From assembly GCF_007786445.1 (NCBI RefSeq), contig NZ_VNJI01000021.1, positions 52,829-116,828 of the forward strand: DNA of 64,000 nucleotides, given 5' to 3'. This stretch comes from Paenibacillus cremeus. Its GTDB lineage: Bacteria; Bacillota; Bacilli; Paenibacillales; NBRC-103111. Positions 53,642 through 62,658 of the stretch are shown here, in pieces. Within the stretch, counting starts at the first letter, position 1; each line of letters starts with the position of its first letter. Under the pieces are notes generated by a model. It did no database searches. It was not told where the DNA came from and saw nothing but the letters and a program-made list of their open reading frames with translations. Made by a program: the position numbers and the translations under genes.

Positions 53642-54710
53642 AGCCATTCGCATCATGAGCGCCGATTCCGCGCTGGTGCCGCTCGTCGCCATCGTCCTCG
53701 GCCTCCTCGTCGGCGCGCTTATTATGCTGGCCGGCGGATATAACCCGCTGACCGCTTATGCCTCGCTGGTCGAGAAGGTCGTCGGCGACTCGTACAATTT
53801 CGGCGAAACGATCCGCGAAATCACGCCGCTCGTGCTCACCGGCTTGTCCGTCGCCTTCGCTTTTCGCACCGGCCTGTTCAATATCGGCGGCGAAGGCCAG
53901 TTCGTGATGGGCGCGACCGGCGCCAGCATCATCGGCATCAAGCTGAACCTGCCGATGTGGATTCATGCACCGCTGGCCATTATTGTCGGAGCACTGCTCG
54001 GCGGCTGCTGGGGCGCAATCGCCGGCTACTTGAAGGCGCGCCGCGGCGTGAATGAGGTCATCACGACCATCATGCTGAACTGGATCGCTTTGTTTCTGGC
54101 TAATTACATTGTGGGCCACTTCCTGCTCCAGCCGGGGCAGCAGCGCTCGTATGTCATTCACGACACGGCGTCCATCAGCTTGAGTGCGATCAGCGCGATG
54201 TTCGGCAACGCCCGCCTGCATTGGGGCATCCTGTTCGCGCCGTTGGCAGCTATCGTGTTCTACATCCTGCTCTGGAAAACCAGGCAGGGCTTCGAGCTCC
54301 GCGCCGTCGGACACAGTCCGTCAGCCGCCGAATATGCCGGTATGAGCGTCGGCAGCAATGTCGTGAAGGCGATGTTTATCGGCGGCGTCTTCTCCGGGCT
54401 GGCTGGCGTGACGGAGGTGCTCGGCGTCTTCCATTATCAAGTGATTGCCGCTGAGCCCCCTGGCTACGGCTTCGACGGCATTGCGGTGTCGCTCCTCGGC
54501 GGCAACCATCCGTTTGGGGTCGTGCTGGCCGCGATCCTGTTCGGCGCACTCTCGTACGGCTCCGCCGGAATGAGCTTCGGCGCAGATGTGCCGCCGGAGA
54601 TCGTCCGCGTCATCATCGGCATGGTGATCTTTTTCGTCGCCTCGCACGGCATTATCCGCTGGATTTTAAAGCCGCTGCTGGCAGGACGCAAATCGCGGGA
54701 GGTGACTTAA
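53634..54710 (+). CDS. ABC transporter permease (YufP/NupB-like)
   Basis: 358 residues, about ten helices, BPD_transp_2 family. Conserved core FRTGLFNIGGEGQFVMGATGAS, then RRGVNEVITTIMLNWIA and GFELRAVGHSPSAAEYAGMS. ATG at 53634 uses GGAGGTGA five bases upstream and overlaps the ATPase end by eight bases. Confidence 0.9.
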   Translation: MAKAIRIMSADSALVPLVAIVLGLLVGALIMLAGGYNPLTAYASLVEKVVGDSYNFGETIREITPLVLTGLSVAFAFRTGLFNIGGEGQFVMGATGASIIGIKLNLPMWIHAPLAIIVGALLGGCWGAIAGYLKARRGVNEVITTIMLNWIALFLANYIVGHFLLQPGQQRSYVIHDTASISLSAISAMFGNARLHWGILFAPLAAIVFYILLWKTRQGFELRAVGHSPSAAEYAGMSVGSNVVKAMFIGGVFSGLAGVTEVLGVFHYQVIAAEPPGYGFDGIAVSLLGGNHPFGVVLAAILFGALSYGSAGMSFGADVPPEIVRVIIGMVIFFVASHGIIRWILKPLLAGRKSREVT

Positions 54711-54716
54711 ACCGCT

Positions 54717-55679
54717 ATGGATGTTCTCCGGATCTTGGGTGAGCTTATTCATACTACGCTGGTATTTTCAACGGCTTTAATTTTCGCAGCCATGGGCGGC
54801 ATTTTTTCCGAACGGTCCGGTGTGGTCAATATTGGCCTGGAAGGTCTGATGACATCGGGAGCCTTCGCCTCCGCCGTCGCCGCCCTGTATGCGGAGCAAG
54901 CCGATCTGGGGGGCCTGTCGCCTTGGATCGGCCTCATTGCCGCGCTGATCTTCGGTGTGCTCATATCCATCATTCACGCCGTAGCCTCCATCACCTTCAA
55001 AGCGGATCAGGTGGTCAGCGGGGTCGTCATCAACTTTTTGGCAGCAGGGCTGACGGTTTACTTGGTTAAAATCCTGTTTACCGGCTCCGGACAAACGGAA
55101 ACGCTGAATGAAGTGTTTCATAATTTCGCGATCCCTGGCCTGTCGTCTATTCCGCTGCTCGGGTATGCCTTCTTTTCCGCCTATCCGACCACCTACATCG
55201 CCCTGCTGCTGGTGCTGCTGTCCTGGTTCGTGCTGTTCAAAACTCCGTTCGGCCTGCGCCTGCGGTCGGTCGGCGAGCATCCAGGCGCAGCCGATACGCT
55301 GGGCGTCGGCGTCAAACGTCTTCGTTACACTGCGGTGCTGATCAGCGGAGCGCTGGCAGGACTTGGAGGAGCGACCATTACGCTGACGACGACGAGCAAC
55401 TTTTCGCATAACACGATTTCCGGTCAAGGGTTTATCGCCCTGGCCGCGATGATTTTCGGCAAATGGAATCCGGCCGGGGCGCTTGGCGCCGCCATCTTCT
55501 TCGGCTTCGCGCAAGCGCTCAAAAACTTCATACAGCTGTTCGACTTCTCGAAGAATATTCCGATGGAGTTTCTGTACATGCTGCCGTACATTCTGACCAT
55601 TCTCGTGCTGGCCGGCGCCGTCGGACGCGCTTATCCGCCTGCCTCGCTCGGCGAGCCATATGATCCAAGCAAGCGGTAG
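54717..55679 (+). CDS. ABC transporter permease (YufQ/NupC-like)
   Basis: 320 residues, second BPD_transp_2 permease: FSERSGVVNIGLEGLMTSGAF, FKADQVVSGVVINFLAAG, GLRLRSVGEHPGAADTLGV. Six bases after the first permease. Completes a guanosine/purine nucleoside-type uptake system. It ends at a bidirectional terminator. Confidence 0.9.
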   Translation: MDVLRILGELIHTTLVFSTALIFAAMGGIFSERSGVVNIGLEGLMTSGAFASAVAALYAEQADLGGLSPWIGLIAALIFGVLISIIHAVASITFKADQVVSGVVINFLAAGLTVYLVKILFTGSGQTETLNEVFHNFAIPGLSSIPLLGYAFFSAYPTTYIALLLVLLSWFVLFKTPFGLRLRSVGEHPGAADTLGVGVKRLRYTAVLISGALAGLGGATITLTTTSNFSHNTISGQGFIALAAMIFGKWNPAGALGAAIFFGFAQALKNFIQLFDFSKNIPMEFLYMLPYILTILVLAGAVGRAYPPASLGEPYDPSKR

Positions 55680-55695
55680 CTGCTGTATGAACAAC

Positions 55696-55737
55696 GAAAA
55701 AAGCCGTACACCCGAAGGTGTCGGCTTTTTGTGCTCT
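55696..55737. terminator. Bidirectional terminator after the BMP transporter operon and the acyltransferase
   Basis: AAAAAGCCG-CACC/GGTG-CGGCTTTTT with a CGAA loop; A/T runs on both sides. Confidence 0.9.
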
Positions 55738-56813
55738 TATCGCTTCACAGCCTCAGCCCATGCCGAGCGCTGCTGCTCTCTGGACTTCAGCACCTGCTTC
55801 AACCAGGCCAGCAGCGGCTTTTCCACCACCCGGTAAAAGGCCAGCGACAGCGCCACCGAAATGAGATAGCATAGGATGATCGTTCCCGCGGCTCCAAGAC
55901 CATTCGGCAGATGAATGGCCCGTGCCAGCTTCATCGTAATGGACAGCATCGCCAGGCTTGTCAGCAAAATGGAGTACGACGCATTGCCACAGGCAACCAG
56001 CGACTTCAGAATTCGGCTCCCCGCGTTCCTCCAATTGGTGATGCCGATCAAAATGAGCACCGAGCCGATCGTATGGAGCAAATCCACGTGCAGGTTCGTC
56101 TCCGTCATCCGCGTAATCCAAAGCATCGGATACACCAAAGCGCCCGCCAAAATCCAGACCAAGCTGCCGCCTGGAATCCTTTTCCTCTGGGCCCAATAAG
56201 CCACGAACATGCCCGCAAAGAACTCCAAATGAACTTCGCTAAACAAAAACTGAATGAGTACATTGTCCTTGAGCGCAATTAATCCACACGCATGCAGCAC
56301 GATAATCGTAAACCAGGAGGAAAAAATCGCGGCCGCTGCCCCTTCCCGCAGCAGGAAAAACAGCGCAAACGCCAAGTAAAAAAAGACCACATAGCTGAGC
56401 GACCATGCTACCGGCAGGACCGGAGCATTCGCCTGCGGCCAGAGCAGCAGCGACTCCGTAATGACGGAAAACCGCCGTTCATACCCTACGCCAAACGAAG
56501 GGAAAACAAAATACACCGGAACCATGACCGCCATCAGCAGCCAATACAACGGATAAATCCGCATAAACCGCTTCAGCAAAAATGGACCCGCAGCCTCCGG
56601 ACGCCCGAATCGCTCATGGTACAGTGTGTACATCAAATACCCGGTCAGCACAAAAAAGAACGTATAGGCGCCGGATTTGCCCATTTCACTGACACCTAGA
56701 AAGTTGTAATGAAAATATTTATCGCCCATTTGCGACGTGTGAAACAGCATGACCAATAAGACGGCTACGCCTCTAGCCGCCTGAATTGGCGCAAAATTCA
56801 ACTTCGGGTTCAT
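55737..56813 (-). CDS. Acyltransferase family 3 (OafA/YrhL-like) membrane protein
   Basis: 358 residues with about ten helices. Starts with NFAPIQAARGVAVLLVMLFH (the RGxAxxxVxxxH motif with catalytic His), then MGKSGAYTFFFVLTGYLMY and PLYWLLMAVMVP. Transfers acyl groups to sugars of exopolysaccharide, peptidoglycan or a secreted glycan. The ATG at 56813 is close behind GGAGGAG. No glycan cluster is near it to name the target. Confidence 0.9.
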   Translation of the reverse strand: MNPKLNFAPIQAARGVAVLLVMLFHTSQMGDKYFHYNFLGVSEMGKSGAYTFFFVLTGYLMYTLYHERFGRPEAAGPFLLKRFMRIYPLYWLLMAVMVPVYFVFPSFGVGYERRFSVITESLLLWPQANAPVLPVAWSLSYVVFFYLAFALFFLLREGAAAAIFSSWFTIIVLHACGLIALKDNVLIQFLFSEVHLEFFAGMFVAYWAQRKRIPGGSLVWILAGALVYPMLWITRMTETNLHVDLLHTIGSVLILIGITNWRNAGSRILKSLVACGNASYSILLTSLAMLSITMKLARAIHLPNGLGAAGTIILCYLISVALSLAFYRVVEKPLLAWLKQVLKSREQQRSAWAEAVKR

Positions 56814-56915
56814 ATCTCCTCCGCGTTGCTCTCTCTCTCTTTGTTTGTATTATGGCAGAGAAAAATGACAATAGCATGAAGCTAACCTGAAAGCCAGCTT
56901 AAAAACAGCTTAACT

Positions 56916-57425
56916 TTACAGCACCACCGGCTTGCCTCCGAACGCCGGCGCTGCCTGTGCCGTCGGCGGCGAGGCCGCTGGGCGCTGGGGCTGCGGCTCC
57001 GCAGGCGCTGCAAACACGGGCGCCGCCACCGGCTCCGGCTGCTGCAATGGAGCGGCCGGCTGCGCCTGCTTCGCACCCTGCTGCTGCTCCATCTGGCTCG
57101 CGCCTTGGAACACGGCTCCCTCGTCGATCACGAACGAGGCCGCCGCCACATTGCCGAACAGCTGCCCCTTCGAGGTGATGCGAAGCTTTCCTTTGGCCGT
57201 TACGTTGCCGTGGACGACTCCGGCAATAACCACATCGCGTCCCGCAATGTGTGACTTTACCTTGCCCTGCTCACCAACAGTTACATCGCCTTCGCACCGG
57301 ATATCTCCGGTCAGCTGCCCTTCGATGCGCACCCCTGCGGCGGATTGAATTCTCCCTTCAAAAACCGTGCCCTCGCCGATGAGTGTATCCATCGCTTTCG
57401 GGTTCACTTTTTTTCCTTTAAACAT
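56916..57425 (-). CDS. Bactofilin
   Basis: 169 residues. Central right-handed beta-helix (TLIGEGTVFEGRIQSAAGVR, IEGQLTGDIRCEGDVTVGEQ, HIAGRDVVIAGVVHGNVTAK) with disordered ends; the C-terminal tail is Ala/Pro/Gln-rich. Bactofilins polymerise without nucleotide into cytoskeletal filaments that place cell-wall enzymes. 38 bases downstream of the M23 endopeptidase gene, its usual partner. AGGGG precedes the ATG. Confidence 0.93.
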   Translation of the reverse strand: MFKGKKVNPKAMDTLIGEGTVFEGRIQSAAGVRIEGQLTGDIRCEGDVTVGEQGKVKSHIAGRDVVIAGVVHGNVTAKGKLRITSKGQLFGNVAAASFVIDEGAVFQGASQMEQQQGAKQAQPAAPLQQPEPVAAPVFAAPAEPQPQRPAASPPTAQAAPAFGGKPVVL

Positions 57426-57463
57426 GATTACATCCCCTTCCCTTGCTGCGTGTTCTGGCTCTG

Positions 57464-58477
57464 TTATTTTAAGTATCCCCGCGGATCGATGCTCTGCCCC
57501 TGCTTCAGCACCTCGTAGTGCAGATGAGGGCCTGTACTTCTGCCGGTCGTGCCGACCAGGCCGATGAAGTCACCTTTTTGTACCTTGTCGCCCTTGGAAA
57601 CTAAAATTTTGTTCAAATGCATATACCACGTGCGAATGCCGCCGGTATGATCTACCAGGATATTGTTGCCCCGGCTGTCGTCATAGCCCGTCGCTACAAC
57701 CACACCGTCCGCCGTCACTCTGACCTTGGCATTGAGCTGCTCTGCAATATCCAGCCCCGAATGGAAGCTGAGCAGATTGTTGATCGGATCTCTGCGGTAG
57801 CCCCATGGCGAGGTGATGGACCGCGAATCTACCGGCCAAATCGACGGTGTGGCACGCAGCTTTTGCTGCTTCTGCAGCACTTCCTCCCGCGTGGACGTCA
57901 GATTCGACTGCAGCTCGCTCATTTGCTGGGTCAATCCGGCGAACTGCGCCGATGTGTCCTCAGACAGCTTGAGAATATCCTCCGCGGTAGCCGGAATCAT
58001 CACTCCGCCTTGCCCGGTCCCGCTAGAGGTGACCAGCTGCGAGCTTGGCGCGGCCAAGGCCGTTGCTTTTCCCGCCTCTCCGCCGGTCATCGAGCGCAGA
58101 TCCTCTTCCAGCTTCTGGACCGCTTCCATCTTCGTCTTCACATCCTTGGCCTGCTCCGACAGCCGCATGACCTCGCCTTGCAGCTGTTCAATTGCAGCAT
58201 CCTTGCCTGCGAGCGTCACATCTTTATCCGCCAGTGCCTGGTCAAGCTGCTTCATCTTGCCGTTCAGGTCGGCTTGCAGCTGCGCATTCGCATGTGCGCG
58301 TTGATGCTGCTGCCCGAACCACAACCCGCCCCAGGCCATAAGCCCGACGAGCACGGCCCCTGCCGCATAAAATACAACTGGAGAAAGCCGCACCTGCATG
58401 ACCGAGCGATGGGCATTATCCGGTACGATGACAAAGGTTAGCTTCTTCATACCCCATTCGAATTTCTTGAATTTCAT
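57464..58477 (-). CDS. Membrane-anchored M23 peptidoglycan endopeptidase with coiled coil
   Basis: 337 residues: basic start, one membrane helix (SPVVFYAAGAVLVGLMAWGG), a long coiled coil (about 65-190), then an M23 (LytM) domain with the zinc ligands in FHSGLDIA and TGPHLHYEVL and the second His in TWYMHLN. Cuts peptide bridges of peptidoglycan outside the membrane. Order M23 then bactofilin, same strand, as in shape-determining pairs of many bacteria. GAGGAG precedes the ATG. Confidence 0.93.
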   Translation of the reverse strand: MKFKKFEWGMKKLTFVIVPDNAHRSVMQVRLSPVVFYAAGAVLVGLMAWGGLWFGQQHQRAHANAQLQADLNGKMKQLDQALADKDVTLAGKDAAIEQLQGEVMRLSEQAKDVKTKMEAVQKLEEDLRSMTGGEAGKATALAAPSSQLVTSSGTGQGGVMIPATAEDILKLSEDTSAQFAGLTQQMSELQSNLTSTREEVLQKQQKLRATPSIWPVDSRSITSPWGYRRDPINNLLSFHSGLDIAEQLNAKVRVTADGVVVATGYDDSRGNNILVDHTGGIRTWYMHLNKILVSKGDKVQKGDFIGLVGTTGRSTGPHLHYEVLKQGQSIDPRGYLK

Positions 58478-58669
58478 AGTAACTCCTCAGTCACTGGATT
58501 AATTTCCCTCGATTTCATCTGACATTTTATTCTCCGTTCACCCCCAAAAACCTTCCGATTTTGTCGAAGTATATAAAATTGGGCCTATAGTAGGAGAGGA
58601 ATCGGTCAAAAAAACTCGAATTTAATAGGTAAAACGTGTCATTTTTTGGCGATTGCAAGGAGGATCATG

Positions 58670-59779
58670 ATGATGAGGCTCGCTGGCCTTGATTTAGGAA
58701 ACGACAGCATCAAGCTGGTATACGAAGGTTCGCAGGAAGCGGTGGTGGTGCCCAACATCGTTACACCGGGGTATGAACGGCATATTTTGCAAGAAGAGGA
58801 TGCGCCTTCTAAAGCGCTGGACGTGACGGTCTACAGCCCAAGTTTGACGCAGAACAACCGGCGCTGGTTTGTCGGGCAGCTGGCCACGGAATTGGAGGAC
58901 AATACCGAGCTGGAGGACACGGATAACAAGGCGCTGTCGGATCAATCGCTGATCGTCGCGATTACCGCGCTGGCGTTCACCGGGCTGACAAACCCTGCTT
59001 ATAGCAGCTCCTCCTCCTATTCTCAGGCGGACGAAGTGGAATTCGTTATCGGTACGGGCTTGCCTGTTCGCACGTTTGCCAAATTCCGCGAGGTGTTCGA
59101 GCAGCGGCTGGTCGGCGATCACGAGGTCACCTTCCACTCCACGCCTCAGCTGAAGGGTCGTAAGGTCCGGGTTCGTATTCGTAAGGCTGTCGTCTCCATC
59201 GAAGGCGCAGCAGCGATTTTCAACCTAGCGACACATGACAACCTGCAGGTTCGCGACGAAGAAATTTACAGCGGCATCATCGGGGTTTGCGAGATCGGTG
59301 CGCTGACAACGGACTTGCCGGTCATTCGGCGCATGGCCATCGACAATCACTTCAGCTACGGCGAGCAAATGGGACTAGCGAACTATTTGGATCCGATTTT
59401 GCGCGAGGTGGAGGATCAGTTCGGCTACTCGTTCCCAAGCCGTGCGAAGCTGGCTCAGCGTATTAAGCAACGCGACTTTGTCATTCAGCGGATTGGAGAA
59501 GGCCAGGCGAACATCAAGCCTATCGTGGACCTGTACTTCACTCGCGCGGCCCAGCGGGTCGTCGATCTGATCAAGAAGCGGTGGAAAAAGTGCCCGGACA
59601 TCCAATGCTTCTATGTCATCGGCGGCGGTGCGGCAGCGCTCAAGCCGTATCTGATCGAGGCGGCAGGCCCGATCAAGCTGCGCTTCGTGTCCGATAGCGA
59701 GCTGCAGAATGTGCTCGGCTACCTCAAGGTCGCCAAAAGCCGCATGAATCAAGGGGCGTTTGCGGAGATCACGCAATAA
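58670..59779 (+). CDS. ParM/StbA-like actin-family ATPase (orphan, chromosomal)
   Basis: 369 residues. Actin-fold motifs: phosphate-1 AGLDLGNDSIKLVYEG, phosphate-2 region VCEIGALTTDLPVI, adenosine motif YVIGGGAAALKPYL. Resembles ParM/Alp-type plasmid actins, but no ParR and no parC repeats follow; a terminator comes 6 bases after the stop. Three ATGs in a row occur; the one at 58670 is six bases after AAGGAGG. Divergent from the M23-bactofilin pair across a 190-base gap, so cell-shape or cargo positioning is possible. Confidence 0.82.
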   Translation: MMRLAGLDLGNDSIKLVYEGSQEAVVVPNIVTPGYERHILQEEDAPSKALDVTVYSPSLTQNNRRWFVGQLATELEDNTELEDTDNKALSDQSLIVAITALAFTGLTNPAYSSSSSYSQADEVEFVIGTGLPVRTFAKFREVFEQRLVGDHEVTFHSTPQLKGRKVRVRIRKAVVSIEGAAAIFNLATHDNLQVRDEEIYSGIIGVCEIGALTTDLPVIRRMAIDNHFSYGEQMGLANYLDPILREVEDQFGYSFPSRAKLAQRIKQRDFVIQRIGEGQANIKPIVDLYFTRAAQRVVDLIKKRWKKCPDIQCFYVIGGGAAALKPYLIEAAGPIKLRFVSDSELQNVLGYLKVAKSRMNQGAFAEITQ

Positions 59780-59785
59780 ACGAAC

Positions 59786-59829
59786 AAAACCGTCAGAAGG
59801 ATGGCTTGCCATTCCGCTGACGGTTTTTT
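59786..59829 (+). terminator. Terminator of the actin-like gene
   Basis: AAACCGTCAG/CTGACGGTTT, then a T run. Confidence 0.85.
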
Positions 59830-59855
59830 GATTCATATTTGATTCCTTATCCGTT

Positions 59856-60404
59856 CTATAAGATCCGTCTCACTTCCACTAGCCGGCGGATCCACCGTTG
59901 CTTGCCCGACTCGATCGCAGAAGCTGTGGCAGCATTCTGATGCTCCTTGCTAAGCCGCTGAAGCACGATCAAATTTTTAATGCCAATATAGGTGGCCATA
60001 GGCGTCATAATAACCCCAATCAACACCGAGGCTAACAGCTTAATGAGCCTCGAACGCGCGAAGGGATGAATCCCGTCGTACTCATCTGACGGAGCGAGGG
60101 AGCGCCACATGTCGATGAGCCGCCAGCCGATGGGCACGCCGCCGGCCATGTAGGCGAGCCACAGCGACAGCCAAACAGTGCTGTCCTGCATTAGCAGCTG
60201 GGCGATCACAAACACGCCTGTGGACGAAAACAACGAGATGAAAAAGGTCGTCCGCAGCCGCCTGGCGTAGCTGGTGCTTTGCAATAGAAAGCACTGCTCG
60301 CACAGCGAAGCGGAAAACCGCTCTACACAGTCGTCGCAAAGCTTTTTGCCGCAGCAATGGCAGGTGACGGACGATGGTTTATGCAGGTGTACATGACATG
60401 TCAT
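59856..60404 (-). CDS. Membrane protein with N-terminal B-box-like zinc finger
   Basis: 182 residues. The first 45 residues hold a compact cluster of Cys/His (MTCHVHLHKPSSVTCHCCGK, KLCDDCV, CEQCF), as in B-box-type zinc-finger proteins of Bacillales, followed by three to four membrane helices (TTFFISLFSSTGVFVIAQLL; AYMAGGVPIGWRLI; LASVLIGVIMTPMATYIG). Role unknown. ATG at 60404 is proposed (GGAGGG 12 bases upstream); the frame is open to 60473. Confidence 0.7.
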   Translation of the reverse strand: MTCHVHLHKPSSVTCHCCGKKLCDDCVERFSASLCEQCFLLQSTSYARRLRTTFFISLFSSTGVFVIAQLLMQDSTVWLSLWLAYMAGGVPIGWRLIDMWRSLAPSDEYDGIHPFARSRLIKLLASVLIGVIMTPMATYIGIKNLIVLQRLSKEHQNAATASAIESGKQRWIRRLVEVRRIL

Positions 60405-60512
60405 AGCGTTCGCGTCCCTCCACTCCGTGGCTTGTTTTCTAAATTTAATTTTATCATAGTTGCCGCAACACAAGAGTTACAAATTGAACGAATTCCCCTA
60501 CGGAGCCCTAAA

Positions 60513-60560
60513 AAATTTGAAAAGCACAACCGAATCCGTTTCCGCGGACGATTGTGCTTG
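60513..60560 (-). terminator. Terminator of dgoD
   Basis: AAGCACAA/TTGTGCTT arms with an inner GTCCGCGGAAACGGAT hairpin, then TTTTC and further T-rich sequence on the minus strand. Confidence 0.75.
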
Positions 60561-60604
60561 GGTTTGGATGGATCTAATAGGATAGGCTAATTCGACTCAG
60601 CCAC

Positions 60605-61753
60605 TTACCACTCCGTGACCGTCCCGTCGGCATTACGCCAAACCGGATTGCGCCAGCGGTGGCCGATCGCCGCCATCTCCCGAACCTTTTCCTCGTTGAT
60701 CTCGATGCCCAGACCCGGTGCCTTCAAGCGTCTCACGTAGCCGTCTTCATAATCGAACAACGCCGGGTCCGCCAAGTAATCGAGCAGGTCGGAGCCTTGA
60801 TTGTAATGGATGCCGAGGCTCTGCTCCTGGATGAACGCGTTCGGCGTGCAAAAATCGAGCTGCAGCGACGCTGCCAGCGCAATCGGTCCGAGCGGACAAT
60901 GGGGCGCCACCGCCACATCGAAGGCTTCCGCCATGGCCGCGATTTTGCGCACCTCCCAGATGCCGCCGGCGTGACTGAGGTCCGGCTGGATGATATCCAC
61001 GCCGCCTTGCGTCAGCAGGCGCTTGAAATCCCAGCGCGTATACATCCGCTCGCCCGTCGCAATCGGCACGCTGCAGCCCTTCGTGATCTCGGGAATGACT
61101 TCGTTGTTTTCCGGCAGCACCGGCTCCTCGATAAACATCGGCTTGAACGGCTCCATCTCCTTGATGAGCACCTTGGCCATCGTCTTGTGGACACGCCCGT
61201 GAAAATCAACGCCGATACCCTTGTCCCAGCCGATCGCCTCGCGAACCGCTGCCAGCCGTTCCACGGCCTCTTGCACCTTGAGCGGAGAGTCGACCCACTC
61301 CATCTCGGCAGTGCCGTTCATCTTAATCGCCGTGTAGCCGGACGCGATCTTCTCCCGCGCCGCTTCGGCCACATCCGACGGCTTGTCGCCGCCAATCCAA
61401 GCGTAGACGCGCATCTTGTCGCGCACAGGGCCGCCAAGCAGATCATACACCGGCACGCCAAGCCGCTTGCCCTTAATATCCCACAGCGCCTGCTCGATAC
61501 CGGAAACGGCGCTCGTCAGAATCGGGCCGCCACGGTAAAAGCCTCCGCGATACAGCACCTGCCACAGATCCTCAATATGCCCTGCATCCTTGCCGATCAG
61601 AAAATCGCTCATCTCCTCCACCGCCGCGCGGACAGTGTCGGCTTTCCCTTCCACGATCGGCTCGCCCCAGCCGACAAAGCCATCATCGGTCGTGACTTTC
61701 AGAAACAGCCAGCGTGGTGGAACTTGAAACAGCTCCATCGATTTGATCTTCAT
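60605..61753 (-). CDS. dgoD: D-galactonate dehydratase
   Basis: 382 residues of the enolase/mandelate-racemase family. Strong match to DgoD: VPPRWLFLKVTTDDGFVGWG, KMNGTAEMEWVD, metal ligands in GVDFHGRVH, FIEEPVLPEN and ATGERMYTRWDF, and the general-base His in VAVAPHCPLGP. Dehydrates galactonate to 2-keto-3-deoxygalactonate (De Ley-Doudoroff route). Downstream kinase and aldolase genes are not in this window. Directly follows the broken GntR gene. Confidence 0.93.
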   Translation of the reverse strand: MKIKSMELFQVPPRWLFLKVTTDDGFVGWGEPIVEGKADTVRAAVEEMSDFLIGKDAGHIEDLWQVLYRGGFYRGGPILTSAVSGIEQALWDIKGKRLGVPVYDLLGGPVRDKMRVYAWIGGDKPSDVAEAAREKIASGYTAIKMNGTAEMEWVDSPLKVQEAVERLAAVREAIGWDKGIGVDFHGRVHKTMAKVLIKEMEPFKPMFIEEPVLPENNEVIPEITKGCSVPIATGERMYTRWDFKRLLTQGGVDIIQPDLSHAGGIWEVRKIAAMAEAFDVAVAPHCPLGPIALAASLQLDFCTPNAFIQEQSLGIHYNQGSDLLDYLADPALFDYEDGYVRRLKAPGLGIEINEEKVREMAAIGHRWRNPVWRNADGTVTEW

Positions 61754-61815
61754 ACGAAAACGTCTCCCCTCAAAGTTAGGAATGAATGTGGATCATATAA
61801 AAGCATGGCAGCCGA

Positions 61816-62633
61816 TTAGCCGCCGTTGCGAAACTCCTGCAGCATGTCCTCCAGATGCAGCTTCATCAGCGACCTCGCCTGCGTCGGATTGCGCTGGCTG
61901 ATGGCTTGCGCGATCAAGAAGTGATAGGAGGCCGCCTTCTCGTCCATCCCGGGCCACTTCATGGAGCGCCTCCGGCTGTCCGTCAGCAAATCGCTGATCC
62001 TATCCAGCATGTGGAACATGATGTGATTGTGCGACGCCTGGGCGATCAATTCATGAAACCGCAGGTCCTCTTTGAAAAAGTCCTGCTTCCTGGGACTGTT
62101 GACAAACGGCACTTCACCTCTTGGTGATACAATATATGGAATTAAAAACGCTGATGATCCACTATATATTGTAGTGAATCATCAGCATTTTATTTAGCTA
62201 AGGACTTTGTCAACAGTCCCTTCCTCGCGACCTTCCGCTGCATCGTTTCTGCCGTGCGGACAATCTCCTCCGCCTCGGCTGGGGTCGCCTTCTCTGCCGC
62301 CAGCGCAGCCAACTCCGGCTCGATGATCAGCCGGGCCTCCGTCAGCTGCAGCATCGTCGCCCGCTCCAGAAAGTCCAGCCCGCCGGTTCCCGTAGCCGAG
62401 CCCACATCGCTGGCAAGCTGTTGCTCCACATAGGTGCCTCGCCCCTGCTCGATGCGCAGGATCTTTTGCTTGCCGAGAATGCGCACGGCCTCGCGAACGG
62501 ACGAAATGCCGACGCCCAGCTCCGCCGAAAGCTGCTCAAGCGGAGGAAGCTGCTGTCCGGGGAGCCAGGCACCCGCTTCGATCTTTCGTTTAATTTCATC
62601 GTAAACGGTTTCATAAGTCAGCTTCTTGGCCAT
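61816..62633 (-). pseudogene. FadR-type GntR regulator (dgoR-like) interrupted by a 129-bp element
   Basis: N-terminal part (62633 to 62226): GntR winged helix TYETVYDEIKRKIEAGAWLP, ELGVGISSVREAVRILGKQ, then the start of an FCD ligand domain. C-terminal part (62091 to 61816): FFKEDLRFHELIAQASHNHI, KLHLEDMLQEFRNGG, the rest of the FCD domain. Removing the element and one 5-bp target copy joins VARK to QDFFKED in frame and gives 228 codons including stop, normal for the family. As it stands, translation ends inside the element (VARKGLLTKSLAK), so the product keeps the DNA-binding domain but loses most of the effector domain. Confidence 0.85.
62092..62220. mobile_element. MITE-like insertion, 129 bp, in the GntR gene
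   Basis: 15-bp perfect terminal inverted repeats GGGACTGTTGACAAA (62092-62106) and TTTGTCAACAGTCCC (62206-62220), flanked by 5-bp direct repeats TTCCT (62087-62091 and 62221-62225). An inner hairpin GCTGATGAT...ATCATCAGC with A/T-rich sides occupies the middle. No coding capacity, so it must have been moved by a transposase in trans. The parent element is not in the window: the IS256-type element at 63021 has different ends. Confidence 0.85.
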
Positions 62634-62658
62634 CGAACAACCGTCTCCCACTTTAATT

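Noticed and set aside
55737..56813. An exopolysaccharide or O-antigen cluster
   Set aside because: Only a single acyltransferase is present; no glycosyltransferases or polymer export genes surround it.
58670..59779. A plasmid ParMRC partition system
   Set aside because: No parR gene and no tandem parC repeats on either side of the actin-like gene.
60659..61819. A 386-codon plus-strand open frame
   Set aside because: Antisense shadow of dgoD.
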